Part shown: piece after piece, positions 47,056 to 56,424 of the stretch
How positions within the stretch are numbered: position 1 is the first letter of the stretch
Layout: every line of letters begins with the position of its first letter
From: UBA3206 sp964548855
GTDB taxonomy: Bacteria > Bacillota_I > Bacilli_A > Acholeplasmatales > Anaeroplasmataceae
Direction: 5' to 3'
DNA length: 64,000 nucleotides
Assembly (NCBI GenBank): GCA_964548855.1
Contig: CAZJSR010000003.1
Location: 34,188-98,187, forward strand
The notes under the pieces: model-generated
What the model saw: the letters and a program-made list of their open reading frames with translations, nothing else
Databases searched by the model: none
Told to the model about the DNA's origin: nothing
Made by a program: the position numbers and the translations under genes

Positions 47056-47892
47056 ATGTTAAAAATCGGATGTCATTTATCTATTTCAAAAGGTTTCTAT
47101 AATGCTGCAAAGGTATGTAAAAGTATTGGTGGAAATACATATCAATATTTTTCAAGAAATCCAAGAGGGGGTGCAATGAAACCTCTTGATTTAGATGATA
47201 TTAATAAATATTTAGAATATGCTAGAGATAATCAATTTACAACGCTATTATGTCATGCACCATATACTCTTAATGCAGCTTCTTTAAAAGAAGAAACAAG
47301 AGAATTTGCACTTAAAGTATTTAAAGAAGATATTAATTTACTTGAGCACTTTGATAATGCTTTATATAATTTCCATCCAGGAAGTCATGTAGGCCAAGGT
47401 GTTCAAACTGGTATAGATAAAATAGTTGATATATTAAATCAAGTGATATACCCTGAAATGAAAACTACTATATTATTAGAAACTATGGCTGGAAAAGGTA
47501 GCGAGATAGGTAGTACTTTTGAAGAACTTAAGTGTATTATTGATAGAGTTAAATATAATGATAAAATAGGTGTATGTCTAGATACATGTCATATTTTTGA
47601 TGCAGGGTATGATATAGTTAATGACCTTGAAGGTGTACTTAATGAATTTGATAGAGTAATAGGTCTTAATAGGCTAAAAGCTATTCATTTAAATGATTCA
47701 AAAAATACATTAGCGTCACATAAAGATAGACATGAATTGATAGGAAAAGGAAATATTGGTATTGATACATTTGAAAAAATTATAAATAACGAAAGATTGA
47801 AAGATATACCTATGTTCTTAGAAACACCAGTTAGTACCGAGTTAGAATATAAAGATGAAATTGATTTATTAAAGAGTATTTATAAATTTTAA
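47056..47892 (+). CDS. nfo: Endonuclease IV (AP endonuclease)
   Basis: A 278-residue Nfo, which cleaves the backbone 5' to abasic sites in base excision repair, with three zinc ions. The opening MLKIGCHLSISKGF, NFHPGSHVG, LLETMAGKGSEIG, GVCLDTCHIFDAGYD, HLNDSKN and the final LETP carry the metal ligands. The ATG at 47056 is preferred over a GTG at 47047 because AAAGGA is too close to the latter. Confidence 0.95.
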   Translation: MLKIGCHLSISKGFYNAAKVCKSIGGNTYQYFSRNPRGGAMKPLDLDDINKYLEYARDNQFTTLLCHAPYTLNAASLKEETREFALKVFKEDINLLEHFDNALYNFHPGSHVGQGVQTGIDKIVDILNQVIYPEMKTTILLETMAGKGSEIGSTFEELKCIIDRVKYNDKIGVCLDTCHIFDAGYDIVNDLEGVLNEFDRVIGLNRLKAIHLNDSKNTLASHKDRHELIGKGNIGIDTFEKIINNERLKDIPMFLETPVSTELEYKDEIDLLKSIYKF

Positions 47893-47893
47893 A

Positions 47894-47942
47894 AAAGGAA
47901 CTATAAAACTAACTACTTTGTTTGGTTTTATAGTTCTTTTTA
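47894..47942 (+). terminator. Terminator of nfo
   Basis: GAACTATAAAAC/GTTTTATAGTTC 12-bp stem with a 15-nt loop, followed by a T-run. Confidence 0.85.
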
Positions 47943-48044
47943 TTATTAAAATGTATATTATATATTTGTTGAAAGTTGAAAGATAAAGTTATATAATTTA
48001 TAATGTATGAATATGTCAAATAATTGACTTTTTATGGAGAATTT

Positions 48045-49460
48045 ATGAGAGTTGGATCGAGAATTATTAAAACATGCATAAGTATTTGGATAACTACTAT
48101 GACATCGGTTGTTATACTACTTATTGCAAAACAATTTGATAATACCATAACATGGTTAGATGTTAATAATACTTTATATAATCCGTTTTTTGCAGGATTA
48201 GCTACTGCGAACGCTTTATTACAAGATAAAAAAAGAAGTATAAACCAAGCTAAAATTAGAGGAATTGCTTCTATAATTGGTGGTATTTACGCAATGGCTA
48301 TTGTGCTTTTATTTACATACACAATAGATATTGTAATACCTCCTGAGGAAATTAGTAATGTAATATGGTATAAAAAAGGTATTTTAAATTTTCCGTGGTA
48401 TAGTTATGCAATCAAATACACTATCGCATCTTTCTTAGCTATATTCTTAATTAAATTTGTTGTAGCTATAAGAAAACCAGATATGGTATTTATCGCAATA
48501 CTAACATACCTTGCGGTTGTTGTATCAGGCCAAACAGCAATTTATGGAATTGTTCGTATTTTATCAACTATATGGGGTGTTTTAGTATCACTTGCAGTTA
48601 ATTTATTATTTTTACCTAGATTTAAAAATAAGGATAAATTATTTGTTGTATGTCTTGATGGATTTACAAATGAAAAAGGTGATAATATACCATCATATGA
48701 GCTATTAAAAATTAATAGACTTATTGAACAAGATGCGAATGTTGTGTTTTATTCAACACGTACTGCAGGTTCTTTTTCAAATTTATTACAAAAAGTAGAT
48801 GTTAAAAATCCTGTTATTTTATATAACGGGGCAGGTCTATATGATTTTAAAAGTGAAAATTATTTATTTGAAACTAATTTAGATAATGAAGTTTCAAAAA
48901 AAATTAAAGTTATTTTAAAAGATAACAATATTAATTATTTTGAGAATGTTATTAATAATGATTTACTTTATGTATTTAACAATAACGTATCAAATGAAGC
49001 ACAAATTGATTATGCAAAAATTAGAAAAAACGCTCCATATACTTCATATGTAGTAGGGGATAATAATCTTCATGATGAAACAACTTATTTTGTAATAATT
49101 GATTTAGATGATAAGATAGAAAATATAAAGGAAATTTTACAAAATAGTTCATTTAAGGACAAAATATGTATTCATATTTATAATGATTCAGAACATAAGG
49201 GATATAAGTATTTAAAAATATATGATAGAACAGTATATGATATTGAAGCACTAGATATAATAAAGAAGAAAACTAATACTAAAACAGTTGTTTCAATTGG
49301 ATGTATGGGAGTAAATGATGAAGTGTTTTTAAAGTCAGATATATCTTATAAATGTGATTTAAAGCATATTAACGATTATAACAAAAAAATCAATATTACA
49401 TATCATAAATCTATTGAACAAAAATTTATAGACTTTACTAAGGAATATAATAAAAAATAG
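48045..49460 (+). CDS. Aromatic acid exporter-like membrane domain fused to a degenerate HAD domain
   Basis: Residues 1-192 form about six membrane helices of the FUSC/ArAE type (DUF939-like), with LYNPFFAGLATANALLQDK and later KFVVAIRKPDMVFIAIL. Residues 197-471 form a HAD-IIB/Cof-like domain. Motif I reads VVCLDGFTNEKGD, so the nucleophile Asp is Cys 203, while Asp 205 is kept. Motif IV reads SIGCMGVNDEVFLKSD, with Cys 420 in place of the first Asp and the ND pair kept. Phosphatase activity by the usual mechanism is therefore unlikely; it may bind a ligand and gate the membrane part. ATG 48045 has GGAGA upstream; an in-frame TTG at 48024 has none. The gene stands alone. Confidence 0.75.
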   Translation: MRVGSRIIKTCISIWITTMTSVVILLIAKQFDNTITWLDVNNTLYNPFFAGLATANALLQDKKRSINQAKIRGIASIIGGIYAMAIVLLFTYTIDIVIPPEEISNVIWYKKGILNFPWYSYAIKYTIASFLAIFLIKFVVAIRKPDMVFIAILTYLAVVVSGQTAIYGIVRILSTIWGVLVSLAVNLLFLPRFKNKDKLFVVCLDGFTNEKGDNIPSYELLKINRLIEQDANVVFYSTRTAGSFSNLLQKVDVKNPVILYNGAGLYDFKSENYLFETNLDNEVSKKIKVILKDNNINYFENVINNDLLYVFNNNVSNEAQIDYAKIRKNAPYTSYVVGDNNLHDETTYFVIIDLDDKIENIKEILQNSSFKDKICIHIYNDSEHKGYKYLKIYDRTVYDIEALDIIKKKTNTKTVVSIGCMGVNDEVFLKSDISYKCDLKHINDYNKKINITYHKSIEQKFIDFTKEYNKK

Positions 49461-49473
49461 TTGAGCATATTAT

Positions 49474-49503
49474 TTGACTATATATTAAAATATATAGTAT
49501 TAT
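49474..49503 (+). promoter_or_regulatory. suf promoter with a 22-bp perfect dyad (putative operator)
   Basis: TTGACT (49474-49479) and TATTAT (49498-49503) have an 18-bp spacer. A perfect inverted repeat, ACTATATATT and AATATATAGT around AA, covers 49477-49498, overlapping both boxes. Its place is that of an operator for a dimeric repressor such as an Rrf2/IscR or Fur-type protein; which one is not known. There is no T-run after it, so it is not a terminator for the upstream gene. Confidence 0.55.
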
Positions 49504-49534
49504 TAATAAGGATATTTAATTAGGAGTGAATTTG

Positions 49535-50359
49535 ATGATAAGAACACTTGAAATAAAAGATTTATACGCAGAAACTTTAGATGGAAAACAAATCTTAAAG
49601 GGATTAACTTTAACTATAAAAACTAATGAAGTTCATGCGATTATGGGGCCAAATGGTACAGGAAAATCAACACTTGTTAATATTATAATGGGAAATCCTA
49701 AATATAAAGTTACAAGTGGAGATATTTTATTAGATGGAAAAAGTATATTAAATCTTGCGGTTGATGAAAGAGCTAGAAAAGGAATTTTCTTAGGATATCA
49801 ATATCCAAGTGAAATTTCAGGAGTAACTAATAGTGATTTTGTCCGTACAGCTATGAAGGCAACCTCAGGAAAAGATGTTTCATTATTTAAGTTTATTAAA
49901 GAATTTGATAAAGCATGTGAAGAATTATCAACGCCATCAGACTTAGCACATCGTTTCTTAAATGAAGGATTCTCAGGTGGAGAGAAGAAAAGAAATGAAA
50001 TTCTTCAAATGAAAATGTTAAAACCAGCTTTTGGATTATTAGATGAAATCGATTCAGGACTTGATGTAGATGCCTTAAGAATAGTTGGTGAAAATGTATA
50101 TAATATGGTAAGTGAAGATTTTGGTTGTTTATTAATAACTCATTATCAAAGATTATTAGATTATATTAAACCAAATTATGTCCATGTAATGATTAATGGA
50201 CGTGTAGTCAAAACTGGTGGTAATGAATTAATCGCTAAGATTGATAAAGAAGGTTATGACTGGGTAAAAAAAGAATTAGGTATTGAAATTGAACAAGAAA
50301 AGGATGAAAGTATGTCACACGCTGTATTAGGAAGTTGTGCACATGCTTCTAAAAAGTAA
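49535..50359 (+). CDS. sufC: Fe-S assembly ATPase SufC
   Basis: A 274-residue ABC-type ATPase of the SufBCD scaffold. Walker A is GPNGTGKSTL, signature FSGGEKKRNEI, Walker B GLLDEIDSGLD with the DEIDSGLDVDAL that distinguishes SufC, and the switch His is in ITHYQRLL. An extra C-terminal tail of about 25 residues contains Cys and His (MSHAVLGSCAHASKK), longer than usual. Start at 49535 because TAGGAG is 8 bases upstream. The ATG of the next gene overlaps its stop. Confidence 0.95.
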   Translation: MIRTLEIKDLYAETLDGKQILKGLTLTIKTNEVHAIMGPNGTGKSTLVNIIMGNPKYKVTSGDILLDGKSILNLAVDERARKGIFLGYQYPSEISGVTNSDFVRTAMKATSGKDVSLFKFIKEFDKACEELSTPSDLAHRFLNEGFSGGEKKRNEILQMKMLKPAFGLLDEIDSGLDVDALRIVGENVYNMVSEDFGCLLITHYQRLLDYIKPNYVHVMINGRVVKTGGNELIAKIDKEGYDWVKKELGIEIEQEKDESMSHAVLGSCAHASKK

Positions 50360-51126
50360 TGAAAGAAAATAGCCTTATTCTTAAAGATAATGATATTATA
50401 TCTATTGATGGTAAAGACCAAATATATAATATTAAAGTATTACCTAATTCAATGATTACTATCAATGAATATAATAATGATGGATGTATAATTAATTTAG
50501 AATTAGATAGAGATTGTTCAGTTAATTATATGTCTATTTCTCTTAAGAATACTAAAATTGAAAGAAATATAAAATTATCTAAGGGTTCAAATTTAGACTT
50601 TAATCTTATCTCTCTTGTAGATACTTTAGATAATACTACGATTGATTTAAATGAGTCATATAGTAATGTTTCAGTAAATAATTTATGTATCTCAAATGAA
50701 TGCGGACAAATAATGAATACTAAAATAAATCATAATGATAAATTTACTACTAGTATGATAAATAATATTGGTGTATCTTTTAATAGCGCAAATATTTTAT
50801 TTGATACAACTGGTTTTGTCAAAAATGGCAAAAATGGATGTGATTGTAGACAATTAAGTAAGGGTGTTATTGTAGGAGATAAATCTAAAATTACATCAAA
50901 ACCAATATTATTAATTGATGAGTATGATGTAAAAGCGTACCATGGTGCTACAATAGGTAAAATGTCTGATGAAGAATTGTTTTATTTAATGAGTAGAGGA
51001 CTTTCTAAAAATGAAGCATTTATGCTTATCTTAAGTGGATTAATAGACCCAATGGTTTCTAAAATTAAAGATGAATCATTGAAGGGGTTAGTAGAAGAAA
51101 ATATTAAAGATTTGTTAGGTGATTAA
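50359..51126 (+). CDS. sufD: SufD-like scaffold protein (short form)
   Basis: A 255-residue protein with the SufB/SufD beta-helix core, including RQLSKGVIVGDKSKITSKPIL, DVKAYHGATIGKM and LFYLMSRGLSKNEAFMLILSG. These are the C-terminal landmarks of SufD. Typical SufD proteins have about 430 residues, so the N-terminal half is reduced or absent. Its position between sufC and sufS is the expected one. The start codon overlaps the sufC stop. Confidence 0.88.
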   Translation: MKENSLILKDNDIISIDGKDQIYNIKVLPNSMITINEYNNDGCIINLELDRDCSVNYMSISLKNTKIERNIKLSKGSNLDFNLISLVDTLDNTTIDLNESYSNVSVNNLCISNECGQIMNTKINHNDKFTTSMINNIGVSFNSANILFDTTGFVKNGKNGCDCRQLSKGVIVGDKSKITSKPILLIDEYDVKAYHGATIGKMSDEELFYLMSRGLSKNEAFMLILSGLIDPMVSKIKDESLKGLVEENIKDLLGD

Positions 51127-51127
51127 T

Positions 51128-52336
51128 ATGTTAAATATTAAGGAAATAAAAAATGACTTTCCTGTTTTAAAACAAAATCCTAAATTATCATATTTAGATA
51201 GCGCAGCTTCTAGTTTAAAACCTAAATGTGTTATTGATAAATTAGATTATTATTATAATAATTTGGGTGTAAATGTACATAGAGGTGTATATAACCTAAG
51301 TTATGAGGCTACAGATTTATATGAAGAAGCTAGAAATAATATTGCGTCATTTATTAATGCAAAATTTGAAGAAATTGTATTTACAAGAGGTGCTAGTCAA
51401 TCTCTTAATTTAGTCGCATTATCATATGGTATGAAATATATAAATGAGGGTGATGAAATAATCACATCCGAACTTGAACATCATTCAAGCCATATGCCTT
51501 GGTTTAATGTTGCGAAGGTAAAAAAAGCGAGTATTAAGTATATTCCTTTAAACGAAGAAGGAAGAATTACTGTTGAAAATTTCAAGAAAACATTAACTGA
51601 TAAAACTAAAGTAGTAGCTCTAACATATGTAAGTAATGTTATGGGATATATTACTCCTATAAAAGAAATTATTAAAATTTGTCACGAAAGAGGCATAATT
51701 GTATCAGTTGACGGAGCTCAGGCAGTTCCTCATATGAAAATAGATGTTAAAGAATTAGATTGTGACTTTTTATCTTTTTCAGGACATAAAATGTTAGGAC
51801 CAACCGGAATTGGTGTTTTATATGGTAAACTAGAATTATTAGAAAAAATGGATCCAATTGAGTTTGGTGGGGATATGGCCGATGTTGTAACAAAGGATAG
51901 CCAAACATATAAAGATGTTCCATATAAATTTGAGACAGGTACTCCTATTATAGCTTCAGCTATAGGATTAGGAGAGGCTGTGTTATATTTAGATAAAGTA
52001 GGTCTTGATGAAATAGCAGCATATGAGAATTTGCTTGCTAAAGAAGCAAGAAGAAGACTTTCTTTAATAGAAGGTGTAGAGGTTTATAATATGACTGCGG
52101 AAACAGGTGTGGTAGCTTTTAATATTAAAGGAGTACATCCTCATGATGCCGCAAGTATATATGATAAAAATGGTGTATGTATAAGGGCAGGACATCACTG
52201 TGCACAGCTTATCACATCATGGCTTGGACAAATATCAACAACAAGAGCGTCATTTTATTTTTACAATACAATGGAAGATGTTGATAATTTAGTAAATAGT
52301 GTTATAGAAGCTAGAGACTTCTTTATGAGTTTTTAG
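51128..52336 (+). CDS. sufS: Cysteine desulfurase SufS
   Basis: A 402-residue PLP enzyme that removes sulfur from cysteine as a persulfide. YLDSAASSLKP, TRGASQSLNLVA, SELEHHSSHMPW, DGAQAVPH, the PLP lysine in SFSGHKMLGPTG and the persulfide Cys in RAGHHCAQ are present. AGGTGAT lies just before ATG 51128, so the in-frame GTG at 51119 is less likely. It donates sulfur to SufU encoded next. Confidence 0.96.
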   Translation: MLNIKEIKNDFPVLKQNPKLSYLDSAASSLKPKCVIDKLDYYYNNLGVNVHRGVYNLSYEATDLYEEARNNIASFINAKFEEIVFTRGASQSLNLVALSYGMKYINEGDEIITSELEHHSSHMPWFNVAKVKKASIKYIPLNEEGRITVENFKKTLTDKTKVVALTYVSNVMGYITPIKEIIKICHERGIIVSVDGAQAVPHMKIDVKELDCDFLSFSGHKMLGPTGIGVLYGKLELLEKMDPIEFGGDMADVVTKDSQTYKDVPYKFETGTPIIASAIGLGEAVLYLDKVGLDEIAAYENLLAKEARRRLSLIEGVEVYNMTAETGVVAFNIKGVHPHDAASIYDKNGVCIRAGHHCAQLITSWLGQISTTRASFYFYNTMEDVDNLVNSVIEARDFFMSF

Positions 52337-52356
52337 TAGAAAGATAGGTAGATATT

Positions 52357-52809
52357 ATGAGTAGTATTGAACAATTATATAAAGCCGTAATTATGGATCA
52401 TTATAAAAATCCTAAAAATAAGGGATTAAAGACTGACATAGGATATCATTTAGTTCACCTAAATAATCCGTCATGCGGAGATGATATGAATGTTTCTATA
52501 AAAATTGAAGATGGTGTTATTAAAGATGTAAGACATGATGGACACGGATGTTCTATATGTTGTTCAAGTGCTTCTGTTATGTCAGAGACTTTAATTGGTA
52601 TGCCTGTTAGAGAGGCTTTAGAAATAATTGATAGTTTTTATACTGTAATTAAAGGTGAGACAGTAGATGAAACTATGGAAGAAAAACTAGGAGAAGCTAT
52701 TGCCTATATGGGAGTAAGTCAATTTCCAGCACGTATTAAATGTGCAACTCTATCATGGAAGGCTATTGAAAAAGCTATAAACGAAGTCGGTGATGAATGT
52801 GGAAAATAA
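52357..52809 (+). CDS. sufU: Sulfur transfer protein SufU
   Basis: A 150-residue SufU, the zinc-dependent sulfur acceptor of SufS in Bacillota. The metal/sulfur residues are in NPSCGDDMN, GHGCSICCSSAS and RIKCATLSW, and the insertion that separates SufU from IscU is seen between GHGCS and RIKC. It overlaps the start of sufB. Confidence 0.95.
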   Translation: MSSIEQLYKAVIMDHYKNPKNKGLKTDIGYHLVHLNNPSCGDDMNVSIKIEDGVIKDVRHDGHGCSICCSSASVMSETLIGMPVREALEIIDSFYTVIKGETVDETMEEKLGEAIAYMGVSQFPARIKCATLSWKAIEKAINEVGDECGK

Positions 52810-54199
52810 AAAATTAGATATCGCACAAGATTATAAATATGGTTTTAAAACAGAAACAAAATCAGTAATAGATTCAGGAAAAGGACTTAGTGAAGATGTT
52901 ATTAGATTTATTAGCAATGTAAAAAAAGAACCAGAATGGATGTTAGAATTCAGGCTTGATGCATACCATAAGTTTTTAAAATTAGAAAATCCAAAATGGG
53001 GACCAGATTTAAGTGGTATTGATTTTAATGAGTATACTTATTATATTAAGTCTACTAATAATACCGCAAATAAATGGGAAGAGGTACCTGATGAGATAAA
53101 AGAAACTTTTGATAAATTAGGTATATCTGAAAGTGAAGCTAAGTATTTTACAGGTGTATCAAATCAATTTGAATCAGAGGTTGTTTATCATAAAAATCTA
53201 AAGGAACTTGAGGATTTAGGTGTAATATTTACAGATACTGATACAGCATTAAGAGAATACCCAGATTTAATGAAAGAATATATGGGAAAAATAGTTCCGG
53301 CATCAGATAATAAATATGCTGCATTAAATAGTGCAGTATGGAGTGGTGGTAGTGTTATATATGTTCCTAAAGGAGTCAAAGTAACTAAGCCTGTACAATC
53401 TTATTTTAGAATTAATTCTGAAAAAATGGGACAATTCGAACGTACTTTAATTATTGTAGATGAAGGCGCATCAATTCACTATGTTGAAGGATGTACTGCA
53501 CCACAATATTCTAAAGATTCCCTTCATGCAGCAGTAGTTGAAATATATGTAAAAAAAGATGCACATTGCCGTTATTCAACTGTTCAAAATTGGGCTAATA
53601 ATATTGTTAATTTAGTAACTAAAAGGACTTTAGTTGAGGAAAATGGTCATATGGAATGGATTGATGGTAATATTGGTTCTGGAATAAATATGAAATATCC
53701 TGCATGTATTTTAAAAGGTAAAAATGCAAAAGGAACAACTGTATCAATCGCTTTTGCAGGTGAAAAACAATATCAAGATACTGGAGCTAAAATGATACAT
53801 CTAGGTGAAAACACAACATCAACTATAATATCAAAATCGATATGTCGAGGTGGCGGAAAGGTTAATTATAGAGGAATGGTTTCATGTGGAAATAATGCCC
53901 ATGGTGCAAGAAGTCATGTTGAATGTGATACATTAATCCTTGATGGAATATCAACAAGTGATACTATACCTACAAATAGTGGGGCTAATAATTCTATGTA
54001 TATTGAGCATGAAGCTACAGTAAGTAAAGTTAATGAAGAACAACTATTTTACTTAATGAGTAGAGGTCTAACTGAAGCGGAGGCTACAGAAATGATAGTA
54101 ATGGGATTTATAGAACCATTCTCTCAAGAACTTCCTATGGAATATGCGGTAGAACTTAATAGATTAATAAAATTAGAAATGGAAGGGTCTATTGGATAG
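52793..54199 (+). CDS. sufB: Fe-S assembly scaffold SufB
   Basis: A 468-residue SufB, which builds [4Fe-4S] clusters together with SufC and SufD. WSGGSVIYVPKGV, EGCTAPQY, QNWANNIVNLVTKR, SICRGGGKVNYRG and the HEATVSKVNEEQLFYLMSRGL block are family landmarks. The exact start is uncertain: ATG 52793, GTG 52790 and GTG 52799 are all possible, and GGTGAT at 52789-52794 would suit the last. The sufCDSUB order is the standard one of Bacillota. Confidence 0.94.
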   Translation: MNVENKKLDIAQDYKYGFKTETKSVIDSGKGLSEDVIRFISNVKKEPEWMLEFRLDAYHKFLKLENPKWGPDLSGIDFNEYTYYIKSTNNTANKWEEVPDEIKETFDKLGISESEAKYFTGVSNQFESEVVYHKNLKELEDLGVIFTDTDTALREYPDLMKEYMGKIVPASDNKYAALNSAVWSGGSVIYVPKGVKVTKPVQSYFRINSEKMGQFERTLIIVDEGASIHYVEGCTAPQYSKDSLHAAVVEIYVKKDAHCRYSTVQNWANNIVNLVTKRTLVEENGHMEWIDGNIGSGINMKYPACILKGKNAKGTTVSIAFAGEKQYQDTGAKMIHLGENTTSTIISKSICRGGGKVNYRGMVSCGNNAHGARSHVECDTLILDGISTSDTIPTNSGANNSMYIEHEATVSKVNEEQLFYLMSRGLTEAEATEMIVMGFIEPFSQELPMEYAVELNRLIKLEMEGSIG

Positions 54200-54209
54200 A
54201 CTCTTTTTT
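54183..54209 (+). terminator. Terminator overlapping the sufB stop
   Basis: AAGGGTCTAT pairs with ATAGACTCTT (one G-U) around TGG, followed by T. The stop codon of sufB lies inside the 3' arm. Confidence 0.78.
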
Positions 54210-54220
54210 GCGAGGTGTTT

Positions 54221-55591
54221 ATGAAAAAATATATAGCTAATAAGCAATTTTATAAGAATGTTTTAATATTAGTTTTACCAATTGTAATTCAATCATTATT
54301 TGTGGCAATTAGTGGATATATTGATTCTTTAATGATTAATTCATATAATGGAAATTCACTTGCTTATAACGGCGTTTCTGCAGCTAATAGGTTAATGTTT
54401 ATAATAAATTCGACTTTTAATGGTCTAGGTGCTGTCGCGAGTGTATTCATTGCACAATTTATTGGTGCAGAGAATAAAAAAAGTGTTCAGGAATCATTTA
54501 GATTTTCATTATTAGTTGCGGTTATATTAGGTTTTATTGCGACAATTGTTATTATATTATTTGGAAACAATGTAGTAGACTCATTCATTCAAAACTCGGA
54601 GTCAAGAAAATATGGATATGACTATTTATCATACATTAAATACTCAATTATCATAATTGGAATAAATATGGTCTTTGCGAGTCTATTTAGAAATATAAAA
54701 AGACCAAATATCCCTCTAATTGCGGGTATAGCTGGAATATTATGTAATATATTTTTAAATTATTGTTTGATTTTTGGTAATTTAGGATTTCCAAGACTCG
54801 GGGCATCAGGTGCTGCGATGGGTACACTTGCAAGTAAGATTGTTGAATTTATTATTCTACTTATTGTATTTTTAAATACAAAAGATGATATAGTTAAAGG
54901 AACATTTAAATCTTTAAGAATAAGTAAGAGGCTATCTTTAGATTATATAAAAAAAGGAATTCCTTTAATTTTAAATGAAATAATGTGGGCTTCAGGAATG
55001 ATACTTACGGCTAAGTTTTTAACATATCATAATGATTTTTGGTATAATGCGTATTCTTATTCTCAAAATATAACAGATCTATTTTATGTAATATTCCAAG
55101 GTCTTGCGACAGGGGTTGCTGTATTTATTGGAACAACGCTTGGCGAGTCTAATTTTGATAAGGCCAAGAGAGAATTATATTGGTTTAAAGGTTTAGGATT
55201 TGTTTTAGGTGTTGTTGTGGCAATTATAATGATGTTGTTATCGCCTCTTATAATATTACTTTTTAAGCCTGATTATGAGATGAAAATTCTTGTGATTAAA
55301 CTACTAGCTGTCACAGCTATATTTTTAGTTCTTTATTGTATTTGTGCTATTAATTTCTTTACTCTTAGGGCAGGTGGAGATACTATAAGAGCTTTTATTG
55401 TAGATCAAGGACCTACATATATAATTGGACTTCCAATATTGATAGTTCTAGGTATAAACGCAAGTAAATGGAATTTAGATATTATAACAATATTTGTAAT
55501 ATTTCATATTGCAGATATTATAAAATATTTTTTAGGTAATTATTTTTTAAGTAAAAATAAGTGGTTAAAAAATATGACAACGAATTATTAA
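54221..55591 (+). CDS. MATE family efflux transporter
   Basis: A 456-residue protein with twelve predicted helices in two similar halves. The openings LILVLPIVIQSLFVAISGYIDSLMI and GLGAVASVFIAQFIGA in the first half, and IPLILNEIMWASGM with LATGVAVFIGTTLGE in the second, follow the MATE pattern (NorM/DinF class). It exchanges Na+ or H+ for drugs or metabolites. GAGGTG sits 6 bases from ATG 54221. Confidence 0.92.
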   Translation: MKKYIANKQFYKNVLILVLPIVIQSLFVAISGYIDSLMINSYNGNSLAYNGVSAANRLMFIINSTFNGLGAVASVFIAQFIGAENKKSVQESFRFSLLVAVILGFIATIVIILFGNNVVDSFIQNSESRKYGYDYLSYIKYSIIIIGINMVFASLFRNIKRPNIPLIAGIAGILCNIFLNYCLIFGNLGFPRLGASGAAMGTLASKIVEFIILLIVFLNTKDDIVKGTFKSLRISKRLSLDYIKKGIPLILNEIMWASGMILTAKFLTYHNDFWYNAYSYSQNITDLFYVIFQGLATGVAVFIGTTLGESNFDKAKRELYWFKGLGFVLGVVVAIIMMLLSPLIILLFKPDYEMKILVIKLLAVTAIFLVLYCICAINFFTLRAGGDTIRAFIVDQGPTYIIGLPILIVLGINASKWNLDIITIFVIFHIADIIKYFLGNYFLSKNKWLKNMTTNY

Positions 55592-55604
55592 AATAATTTA
55601 AATG

Positions 55605-55646
55605 AACTGCAGATGAAACTATATAATAGTTTGTTTGCAGGTTTTT
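55605..55646 (+). terminator. Terminator after the MATE gene
   Basis: AACTGCA and TGCAGGTT form an outer stem and AAACTAT/ATAGTTT an inner stem, followed by TTTTT. Confidence 0.75.
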
Positions 55647-55716
55647 CGTATAATAACTATCTATTTAATGACATTTTTTTACATATATCGTCATATTTTA
55701 ATATGAGGGATGAAAT

Positions 55717-56424
55717 ATGAATATAAAGATTGATGATGTGAATCTTTCGTATGATATAGGCGGAAATGGTAAAACAATAGTATTATTACATGGTTGGGCT
55801 TCTTCTAAAGAAGTTTGGAATAATGTTTATAATTATCTTTTAGAAAATTATCGAGTTATTAAAATTGACCTTTTGGGTTTTGGTAATACTAAAATTGAAA
55901 AAGAATATTATATAGATGATGTTGTTATAATATTGCATAAATTTTTAGAATTTTTAAATATAGAAAATCCTATAGTTATTGGTCATAGTTATGGTGGTAG
56001 AATAGCAATTAAATATGCAAGTTTATATAATATTGATAGATTAATTTTAGTTTCAACTCCATTTTTAGTAAGTAAGCCAAAATTTAAAGAGAAAGTGTAT
56101 AAGTTTTTTAAAAGAATGCATATTAACTTAAAAATGGGATCACGAGATTATAAAAACGCATCTCCTATATTACGTAACATGTTAGTAAATGCTATTAAAA
56201 CGGATTTAAAAGATAGTGCCGTAAAACTTAATTGTCCTACATTATTAATATGGGGAGAAAATGATAAAACAGTAGAATATAATGATATATTAGCTTTAAA
56301 CGAATGCGTTAAAGATAGTGGTATTGTAGTAATAAAGAATGCTGGTCACTTTCCTTTTTTAGATGAATTTATGTATTTTGTTAGAGTCATTTCTTATTTT
56401 TTAGAATGTGATAATGTTGTATAG
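55717..56424 (+). CDS. Alpha/beta hydrolase
   Basis: A 235-residue protein with the alpha/beta hydrolase fold: oxyanion segment LLHGWASSKEVW, nucleophile elbow GHSYGGRIA, Asp in WGENDKTVEY and His in NAGHFPF. Substrate unknown; carboxylesters are typical. It is the first of three tightly joined genes leading into MurF-like and Ddl ligases, which suggests a task in envelope or amino-acid ester chemistry, but this is inference from position. Confidence 0.88.
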   Translation: MNIKIDDVNLSYDIGGNGKTIVLLHGWASSKEVWNNVYNYLLENYRVIKIDLLGFGNTKIEKEYYIDDVVIILHKFLEFLNIENPIVIGHSYGGRIAIKYASLYNIDRLILVSTPFLVSKPKFKEKVYKFFKRMHINLKMGSRDYKNASPILRNMLVNAIKTDLKDSAVKLNCPTLLIWGENDKTVEYNDILALNECVKDSGIVVIKNAGHFPFLDEFMYFVRVISYFLECDNVV

